Of a DNA stretch of 8,629 nt, positions 1 to 4,941 are shown piece after piece. The DNA lies in the NCBI GenBank assembly GCA_900753685.1, contig CAAEAB010000202.1, forward strand, positions 1 to 8,629, written 5' to 3'. Each line of letters opens with the position of its first letter. Position 1 is the stretch's first letter. Position numbers and translations under genes: made by a program. The DNA comes from Lachnospiraceae bacterium. GTDB lineage: Bacteria > Bacillota > Clostridia > Lachnospirales > Lachnospiraceae. A model generated the notes under the pieces. The model did no database searches, was not told the DNA's origin, and worked only from the letters and a program-made list of their open reading frames with translations.

Positions 1-32
1 CCCTGTTGATCTAACATATGTTCGATCTGCAG
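1..32 (-). CDS. possible start of a minus-strand gene cut by the window edge
   Basis: On the minus strand a frame is open from the TAA at 48-50 to the left edge. Its only usual start codon is an ATG at 15-17, and a CTG lies at 30-32. A purine-rich AAGGGGG at 43-49 is a plausible ribosome binding site, 10 bases before the CTG but 25 before the ATG, which fits neither start well. The peptide from the CTG would begin LQIEHMLDQQ. This would be the natural target of the MerR-type promoter at 137-167, which points this way. The open frame is very short, so it may be chance, and the product cannot be identified. Confidence 0.2.
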   Translation of the reverse strand, partial: MQIEHMLDQQ

Positions 33-34
33 GG
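1..34. repeat. 34-base imperfect palindrome at the left edge
   Basis: The first 34 bases form one dyad centred between 17 and 18. CCCTG at 1-5 mirrors CAGGG at 30-34, GATC at 8-11 mirrors GATC at 24-27, and the core AACATATGTT at 13-22 is a perfect palindrome. Fourteen of 17 positions are Watson-Crick pairs, and one more could be a G-U pair in RNA. On the plus strand it is followed by TTTCTTTT, so it could be an intrinsic terminator for a plus-strand gene left of the window. It could equally be an operator. The arms may extend past the window edge. Confidence 0.5.
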
Positions 35-76
35 TTTCTTTTCCCCCTTATCCAAAATCGGAATTTCCTATAAAGT

Positions 77-124
77 AAAAAAAGAAAGAAACGCCGCACT
101 TTTTTAACGCCTTCGTTTCTTTCT
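77..124 (-). terminator. intrinsic terminator after the merR-type gene
   Basis: AGAAAGAAACG at 83-93 and CGTTTCTTTCT at 114-124 are a perfect 11-base inverted repeat. Read on the minus strand, the stem is followed directly by a T-run covering 77-83. There is no T-run on the plus-strand side. It lies 51 bases beyond the regulator's stop codon and would end the lyase-merR operon. It would also stop RNA started at the promoter at 137-167. Confidence 0.8.
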
Positions 125-136
125 CCGATGTCCTGT

Positions 137-167
137 ATTCTAAACTCTGTTTCAGGTATAGAGTCAA
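137..167 (-). promoter_or_regulatory. MerR-type promoter/operator, copy 1
   Basis: On the minus strand there is TTGACT (162-167), a 19-base spacer, and TAGAAT (137-142). A long 19-20 base spacer is the hallmark of promoters activated by MerR-family proteins, which untwist the spacer. The spacer region carries the dyad ACTCT / AGAGT (160-164 and 144-148), the arrangement seen in ZntR-like operators. The site shares 21 of 31 bases with the site at 2326-2356. It reads leftward, away from the regulator gene and into the terminator at 77-124. Binding by the neighbouring regulator is inferred. Confidence 0.7.
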
Positions 168-174
168 GTCTTTT

Positions 175-990
175 TTATAAATTTTCTTCCAAAAGAATCT
201 GAACCTCGTAGGGACAGTGATGATATTCCACCAGATTATCCTCGTATTCGTTTGCGACCACATAGGCCGGCTTTTGGTATTTCTGCATATATTTTTTTAA
301 AATGCCCGAATCCCACTCTCCGGCGCAGATTCGAGAACGGAAACACAGATACACTCCGGCCGGAAGCTCCACAATATTCGGATGGTCAAATAACTGCTCT
401 TTAACATAGACAAAATATTTCTTCGGTTCAAACGCACCTTCAAAAAGCGCGTCATAATCTGCCAAATAACCAAACTGGCGGCGATACTGCATCTTATTCA
501 GGCCCTCACTGTTTTTCAGAGCGGCAAGCCGCGTCTCCACAGCTTCTACATCATCCTCTGACCGATAATCCACAGCTAAAATGCAACGTTTATCCAGTTT
601 GACTAGATAAGGAACCTTATCAAAATCATACTGCTGAAGATAGGAAAAATAACTCTGATACCAGACAATATCCTCATACATTTCATTGATTCGCCGACGT
701 TCCTCTTCGACTCTGAGCCGCTGTTTTTCCAAAAGCTTCTGCATCGTATCTACGGTTCCCTCTGTCAGAATTTCCTGAATATCTGACAGAGGCATGCCCA
801 GACTGCGCAGATAGCGAATCCGGTCAATATAGTGAAACTGCTGAAAGGAATAATAGCGATAGCCGCTGACTTCATCAATCACATCCGGCTTAAGTAAGCC
901 CGCATTCGAATAGTTTCTAAGCATTTGCACAGAAATCCCCATCATTCGTGCCGTCTCACCAATTGAATATAAATGCTTATTCTTTTCCAT
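175..990 (-). CDS. MerR-family transcriptional regulator (BmrR/BltR-like, ligand-binding)
   Basis: A 271-residue transcription factor. Residues 8 to about 75 are a typical MerR winged helix-turn-helix: YSIGETARMMGIS, then LRNYSNAGLL and SGYRYYS. A coiled-coil dimerisation helix rich in Glu, Arg and Lys follows at about 80-115. The rest matches the GyrI-like effector-binding domain of BmrR/BltR regulators in length and in its acidic end (EYHHCPYEVQILLEE). The effector is unknown. I chose the ATG at 990 because GGAGG (997-1001) lies 6 bases upstream; the TTG at 996 abuts that site. The gene overlaps the end of the upstream lyase gene by 14 bases, so the two are co-transcribed and probably translationally coupled. 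Likely targets are the two matching 19-base-spacer promoters at 137-167 and 2326-2356. Confidence 0.9.
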   Translation of the reverse strand: MEKNKHLYSIGETARMMGISVQMLRNYSNAGLLKPDVIDEVSGYRYYSFQQFHYIDRIRYLRSLGMPLSDIQEILTEGTVDTMQKLLEKQRLRVEEERRRINEMYEDIVWYQSYFSYLQQYDFDKVPYLVKLDKRCILAVDYRSEDDVEAVETRLAALKNSEGLNKMQYRRQFGYLADYDALFEGAFEPKKYFVYVKEQLFDHPNIVELPAGVYLCFRSRICAGEWDSGILKKYMQKYQKPAYVVANEYEDNLVEYHHCPYEVQILLEENL

Positions 991-2179
991 AGGCAACCTC
1001 CAATGAATTTAAAAAGTCATTGACGATATCCTCTTCCTCTTCAATACCAACGGATACCCGGATTAACCCATTGGAAATTCCCATGGCAAGCCGTTCCTCC
1101 TCCGGGATATTAGAATGGGATGACAGCGGCGGATAGGCCAGAGTCGTCCGATAACCTCCGAGGGTCATAGCGTAATGGGCCAGATTCATGTTTCTTATAA
1201 ACAGATTCATTTTATCTCTATCTGGATCAACCTCAAAGCTCAGCATCCCGCCATAATAAGGCCCAAATTCTTTTTCAGCGATATCATGCTGTTTATGGGT
1301 TTTAAGACTTGGATGATTTACTTTCTTGACATAAGGCGAGCTTTCTAAAGCTGCCGCCAACGCCGCCGCATTTTTACTTTGCCGTTTCACTCTTAAATCA
1401 AGGGTCCGTATACCCCGGCACACTAACCAGGAAGAAAAAGGGTCCGACTGGGTTCCGAGAAGGACCTGAAGATTATAAATCTTCTGGATTATTTGACTAC
1501 TTCCTGTCACTGCTCCGCAGACCGCATCGGAATGACCGTTGGCGAATTTTGTTAGACTATTGACCACTAAATCTGCACCAAATTTTAACGGTTGAACCTG
1601 AGCTCCGGTCATAAATGTATTATCCACGATAAACATAGCATTATGGCTGTGTGCTATCCCTGCAACAGCCTCCAGATCCGGCACGGCAATCAGCGGATTG
1701 GATACGGTTTCTGTATATAAAATCACTGTATTTGGCTGAATTTTTGACTTTATATCCTCCAAATCTGTAAAATCTGCATAGCTTGTCTCCACATTATATT
1801 TTTTCAACACATCTTCAAATATTTCTATCGATTCACCGTACAATGTCCGGTCAGAAAGTATATGGTCTCCGGCCTTTGTATTCGCAATAAGCGCGCTGGA
1901 AATCGCTGCCATTCCGGAGGAACAGGAAACTGAAGCTTCGCCGCCCTCGAGAGAGGTCATCAGCTCATTCAATGCTGTCCGGTTCGGATTTCTATTTCGG
2001 TTGTAGCAATAGCCGCCGACACTGTAGCGCCGCTCCAAATCCTCCAGATCATTTACGTTGTGAGCCGTCGACATATGGATTGGCAAAGCCTCCGGATTTG
2101 TCGTTTCTAAATTAAAATAAGCGCCTTCATTTAATATTTTTGTTCCGAACTTCCACTGTTTGTCAATCTTACCTACCAT
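977..2179 (-). CDS. PLP-dependent Cys/Met-metabolism lyase, paralogue 1
   Basis: A 400-residue cytosolic enzyme of the trans-sulfuration family (cystathionine gamma-lyase, methionine gamma-lyase, O-acetylhomoserine sulfhydrylase). Visible features are Y59 and R61 in YNRNRNPNR (phosphate contacts from the partner subunit), SSGM at 87-90, Y114 stacking on PLP, D186 in VDNTF, the Schiff-base lysine K211 in SLTKFANGHSD, and R374 in LIRVSVGIE for the substrate carboxylate. Numbering follows methionine gamma-lyase closely, but its signature Cys116 is Glu here (YGES). The exact reaction, whether gamma- or beta-elimination or replacement, therefore cannot be assigned. The start is supported by AGGAGG at 2187-2192, 7 bases upstream. 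It is the first gene of an operon with the MerR-type regulator and is divergent from a paralogue at 2389. Annotation pipelines would probably call it methionine or cystathionine gamma-lyase. Confidence 0.92.
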   Translation of the reverse strand: MVGKIDKQWKFGTKILNEGAYFNLETTNPEALPIHMSTAHNVNDLEDLERRYSVGGYCYNRNRNPNRTALNELMTSLEGGEASVSCSSGMAAISSALIANTKAGDHILSDRTLYGESIEIFEDVLKKYNVETSYADFTDLEDIKSKIQPNTVILYTETVSNPLIAVPDLEAVAGIAHSHNAMFIVDNTFMTGAQVQPLKFGADLVVNSLTKFANGHSDAVCGAVTGSSQIIQKIYNLQVLLGTQSDPFSSWLVCRGIRTLDLRVKRQSKNAAALAAALESSPYVKKVNHPSLKTHKQHDIAEKEFGPYYGGMLSFEVDPDRDKMNLFIRNMNLAHYAMTLGGYRTTLAYPPLSSHSNIPEEERLAMGISNGLIRVSVGIEEEEDIVNDFLNSLEVAYGKE

Positions 2180-2219
2180 TATTTTTCCTCCTGATCATTC
2201 CTTAAATCCATGTAAAGAT

Positions 2220-2262
2220 AAAAAAACAAAGACACAGAGCCTCCCAGCCCAGCGTCTTTGCT
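2220..2262 (-). terminator. terminator hairpin inside the leader of the minus-strand lyase
   Basis: CAAAGAC at 2227-2233 and GTCTTTG at 2254-2260 pair perfectly, and two more inner pairs (one G-U) give a 9-base stem with a 16-base loop. On the minus strand it is followed by seven Ts (2220-2226), the layout of an intrinsic terminator. No minus-strand gene lies upstream, so it sits in the 5' leader of the lyase at 977-2179. It begins only a few bases after the expected transcription start near 2267. Attenuation is inferred. Confidence 0.7.
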
Positions 2263-2273
2263 TCATGTGCCAT

Positions 2274-2301
2274 ATTTTACTCATTTTTTTATGTTTGTCA
2301 A
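2274..2301 (-). promoter_or_regulatory. promoter for the minus-strand lyase-merR operon
   Basis: On the minus strand there is a perfect TTGACA (2296-2301), a 16-base A-rich spacer, and TAAAAT (2274-2279, five of six consensus bases). Transcription would start near 2267, about 88 bases before the lyase start codon, and would run at once into the hairpin at 2220-2262. It lies 25 bases from the divergent MerR-type site at 2326-2356, so a protein bound there could affect both directions. Confidence 0.65.
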
Positions 2302-2325
2302 GAAATTATTTTTTTCTTCTTCCCC

Positions 2326-2356
2326 TTGACTCTCACATGGCAACAGGGTTTATAAC
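2326..2356 (+). promoter_or_regulatory. MerR-type promoter/operator, copy 2, for the plus-strand lyase
   Basis: TTGACT (2326-2331) and TATAAC (2351-2356) are 19 bases apart, the long spacer expected of a MerR-activated promoter. The half-sites ACTCT (2329-2333) and AGGGT (2345-2349) sit in the same places as ACTCT / AGAGT in the copy at 137-167. Overall 21 of 31 bases are identical: TTGACTCT at the start, then GNAACAGNGTTTANAA from the 15th base on. Transcription would begin near 2363, leaving a short leader before the lyase start at 2389. Confidence 0.7.
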
Positions 2357-2388
2357 GATAACAATAATACAAAATGGAGGTCGAACCT

Positions 2389-3600
2389 ATGGAAAAATTT
2401 GAATTTAACGACATTTCTTTTTCAGAAGATACACGCATTCTTTACGAAGGCCATCATGTCAACGGCATGAATATTTCACCGGAAGCCTTTCCCCTTTTCA
2501 TGACCAGCGCTTTTAACATGGGAAATCTTGACGATGTTGAACATACATACGACACGAAGGGCTATACTTACATACGAACCCGAAATCCAAACCGGAAAGC
2601 TCTGGCAGATGTCATCACCTATCTCGAGCAGGGACAGGATACTTTGATTTTCTCTTCCGGCATGGGCGCTATTACAACGACGTATTTCGCCCTGTTTCAG
2701 CCGGGAGACCATATGGTCTGCAACGCCAACATTTATGGCGAGACCTTTGACGCCATCACATCCATTCTTAAAAACTACGGCGTCACCACAGATTTCGTTC
2801 CTTTCGACGATTTAGCTGCGGTAGAAGCCGCTATCCGGCCAAATACAAAAATGCTTTATACGGAAGTTGCCAGCAATCCGACCGACCGTCTCTGTGATAT
2901 TGGGACAATTGCTGAGATTGCTCATAGAGCCGATGCTGTTCTCATGGTAGACAATACCTTTACCACGCCGATTTGTGTAAAGCCTTTAACTCTGGGCGCC
3001 GATATCGTCATCAACAGTCTGACTAAGTTTCTAAATGGTCACTCCGACTCTCTGGCCGGTTCTATCACCGTCAAAGATATGGCTCTGTTTGAGAAAATTC
3101 ATACTGTCCGCATGCTGACCGGCACCTCCGGCTGCCCTTTTGCCTCCTGGATGATTTTCCGAGGCATCCACACCGCCGGACTCCGCATTAAAACCCAGTG
3201 TGAAAATGCGGCAAAGCTGGCTCTGGCTCTTGAAAAGAACCCGCATGTCAAAGTGGTTAATCATCCGGCGATTGAAAACCACCCTCAGCATGCTCTGGCA
3301 GAAAAAATATTTACATCCCCTTATCGCGCCACAGGAATGTTTAGCTTTGAAATGCCGGACGACCGACAAAAAATCAACGCATTCATGGACAAACTGCATA
3401 TCGCCAATTACGCGCCGACTCTGGGCGGCATCCGGACAACCTTGTCCTATCCGCTGCTCTCCTCTCATATGCATGTACCGGAGGAGGAGCGAAAAAAAAT
3501 GAATATTACCGGCGGCCTGATGCGGGTTTCCACAGGAATCGAGGACGCCGATGACTTAATTAAGGATTTTACCAACGCCTTATCTGTCTTCGATGAATAA
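2389..3600 (+). CDS. PLP-dependent Cys/Met-metabolism lyase, paralogue 2
   Basis: A 403-residue trans-sulfuration-family PLP enzyme, clearly a paralogue of the divergent gene at 977-2179. Key residues are Y61 and R63 in YIRTRNPNR, SSGM at 89-92, Y116, D188 in VDNTF, the PLP lysine K213 in SLTKFLNGHSD, and R379 in LMRVSTGIE. Like its paralogue it has Glu (E118, YGET) where methionine gamma-lyases have a catalytic-loop Cys. Likely substrates are methionine, homocysteine, cystathionine or a related S-substituted amino acid, giving a 2-oxoacid, ammonia and a thiol; this is inferred from the family. The ATG at 2374 is rejected as start because its own bases form the TGGAGG ribosome binding site, 8 bases before the ATG at 2389. 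The gene is read from the MerR-type promoter at 2326-2356 and lies 72 bases before the dehydratase gene. Confidence 0.92.
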   Translation: MEKFEFNDISFSEDTRILYEGHHVNGMNISPEAFPLFMTSAFNMGNLDDVEHTYDTKGYTYIRTRNPNRKALADVITYLEQGQDTLIFSSGMGAITTTYFALFQPGDHMVCNANIYGETFDAITSILKNYGVTTDFVPFDDLAAVEAAIRPNTKMLYTEVASNPTDRLCDIGTIAEIAHRADAVLMVDNTFTTPICVKPLTLGADIVINSLTKFLNGHSDSLAGSITVKDMALFEKIHTVRMLTGTSGCPFASWMIFRGIHTAGLRIKTQCENAAKLALALEKNPHVKVVNHPAIENHPQHALAEKIFTSPYRATGMFSFEMPDDRQKINAFMDKLHIANYAPTLGGIRTTLSYPLLSSHMHVPEEERKKMNITGGLMRVSTGIEDADDLIKDFTNALSVFDE

Positions 3601-3603
3601 AAA

Positions 3604-3632
3604 TTGACTTTATCCTCCGAAGGTTCTATAAT
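3604..3632 (+). promoter_or_regulatory. consensus promoter for the dehydratase genes
   Basis: TTGACT (3604-3609), a 17-base spacer and a perfect TATAAT (3627-3632) form a near-ideal housekeeping promoter, starting four bases after the upstream lyase stop codon. Transcription would begin near 3639, and the dehydratase ribosome binding site follows at 3662-3666. The dehydratase genes can thus be made independently of the MerR-type promoter in front of the lyase. Confidence 0.75.
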
Positions 3633-3672
3633 TTCTAAAGACTTAAAAATTTGGAACTTCCGGAGGATTTTT
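3612..3672 (+). other. inverted repeat covering the dehydratase ribosome binding site
   Basis: ATCCTCCGAAG at 3612-3622 pairs with CTTCCGGAGGAT at 3657-3668: 11 pairs with one bulged C and a 34-base loop. The downstream arm contains the GGAGG ribosome binding site of the gene at 3673 and is followed by five Ts (3668-3672). The upstream arm lies between the -35 and -10 boxes. It would be present only in RNA reading through from the lyase gene, not in RNA from the local promoter. Its effect, terminator or hidden ribosome binding site, is inferred. Confidence 0.5.
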
Positions 3673-4941
3673 ATGAATATCGCAGATAAATATATTCAGT
3701 ATGTAAAGACAAAAACCGAAGCAGAGCCTGAAAAGAGCTGGGATAAAATTCTTTTCGGCTTTAAGGCCAACTGCCTTCGTACCCATTTTCTTCCCAATAA
3801 AAACATTACAAAGGGCTATCAGAAACTGGAAGACATGATGATGAACATGGTCGCCGAATCCCTAAGCCACAAAAAGAGCTATATTTGGGGCAATATTTTC
3901 GCACCCTGTGAGTTAATCCACAGCTTTGGCTTAAACAGCCTGTCCATCGAATGTTTATCCTGCTACGTAGCCGGTTATCATCTCGAGGACTTTTTCATTG
4001 ATTTTGCCCAGAGTCTGGGCTTTGCGCCCACCCTATGCTCCTATCACAAAACCTTTATCGGAGCTGTAGAAAGCGGCACCATACCGCCTGCTTCCTATGC
4101 TGTTACCACTTCTTTATCCTGCGACGGCAATCTGAACACCTTCCGCTATTTACAAAAGAAAAATCACGTGCCCTTCACCTTGCTGGATGTGCCCTACACC
4201 GACGACGAAGCCTCGGTGAATTACCTAGCTTCCCAGCTCGAAACGATGGTTCAGCATATGGAAGAACATCTCGGGCGGAGGTTTCAGCTGGAAAAATTAA
4301 AGGAATCCCTTCGTATTGAAAATGAAACCCGGAAAGAACTGATAAAGTTTTATGAACTGGCTCAACATTATTATTATCCCGGAGAGCTGATCCACCAATT
4401 ATATATGATGATGGGCACCCACCTTTTAATGGGTACTCAGAAATTTCTGGATCTGATCCGTTTTATGAACGAGGAAATCCAGACATACCCGCCTTTTACC
4501 GGCAAACGTATCCTCTGGATTCATTTAATTCCTTATTATCAGGAAAGCTTAAAGCAATACTTTAACAACAGCAAAAAATATCAGCTTCTGGCCGGAGATA
4601 TTATCTTTGACTTTACAGACACCCTAGTTCCGGAAGATCCATTCCGCTCTCTAGCCCGCAAGTTGATAAAAAATGTTTATAACGGTTCGTACAGCCATAA
4701 GGCCCAGGCCATCGGAAAGCTGACCGATATGCTTCATCCAGATGCGGTCATTCATTTTTGTCACTGGGGATGTAAACAGGCCTCCGGGGGCAGCCTTCTT
4801 TTAAAAGAAACCATGAAGGAACGAAATATCCCGATGCTCATCCTGGACGGTGACGGTGTCGACCAGAGAAACAGTCATGACGGTCAGATTAAAACCCGTC
4901 TGGAAGCTTTTCTTGAAATGATCGTGGGGGAAATAAGATGA
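3673..4941 (+). CDS. 2-hydroxyacyl-CoA dehydratase D-type subunit (HgdA/HgdB family)
   Basis: A 422-residue iron-sulfur protein of the 2-hydroxyglutaryl-CoA dehydratase D-component family. Enzymes of this family remove water from 2-hydroxyacyl-CoA by a ketyl-radical mechanism after one-electron injection by an ATP-driven activator. Recognisable family blocks are APCELIHSFGL (about 77-87), TLCSYHKTFIGA (C122), SLSCDGN (C150), DVPY and FCHWGCKQASGG (C363, C367). C122, C150 and C367 sit where the cluster-ligating cysteines of the family lie; C79, C94, C97 and C363 are extra. The ATG at 3673 is chosen because GGAGG (3662-3666) is 6 bases upstream; the TTG at 3604 is the -35 box. The stop overlaps the next start (ATGA), so the partner subunit is translationally coupled. 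The substrate is unknown, and a double-cubane-type reductase is the main alternative. Confidence 0.85.
   Translation: MNIADKYIQYVKTKTEAEPEKSWDKILFGFKANCLRTHFLPNKNITKGYQKLEDMMMNMVAESLSHKKSYIWGNIFAPCELIHSFGLNSLSIECLSCYVAGYHLEDFFIDFAQSLGFAPTLCSYHKTFIGAVESGTIPPASYAVTTSLSCDGNLNTFRYLQKKNHVPFTLLDVPYTDDEASVNYLASQLETMVQHMEEHLGRRFQLEKLKESLRIENETRKELIKFYELAQHYYYPGELIHQLYMMMGTHLLMGTQKFLDLIRFMNEEIQTYPPFTGKRILWIHLIPYYQESLKQYFNNSKKYQLLAGDIIFDFTDTLVPEDPFRSLARKLIKNVYNGSYSHKAQAIGKLTDMLHPDAVIHFCHWGCKQASGGSLLLKETMKERNIPMLILDGDGVDQRNSHDGQIKTRLEAFLEMIVGEIR

Noticed and set aside
2180..2325. A SAM riboswitch (S-box) or T-box in front of the sulfur-amino-acid lyase.
   Set aside because: I see no S-box or T-box core motifs, and the leader before the hairpin is only a few bases long.
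2374..2388. ATG at 2374 as start of the plus-strand lyase.
   Set aside because: Its bases make up the TGGAGG ribosome binding site for the ATG at 2389, and nothing suitable lies upstream of it.
2160..2402. A plus-strand 80-codon open frame over the divergent promoter region.
   Set aside because: It covers both promoters and the leader hairpin, starts inside the opposite lyase gene and shows no family features.
3031..3502. Open frames of 147 and 100 codons overlapping the plus-strand lyase on either strand.
   Set aside because: They are alternative-frame readings of a strongly conserved enzyme gene and have no ribosome binding sites or recognisable domains.
3604..3672. An extended N-terminus of the dehydratase subunit from a TTG at 3604.
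   Set aside because: The TTG is the -35 box of a consensus promoter, no ribosome binding site precedes it, and the ATG at 3673 has a good GGAGG.
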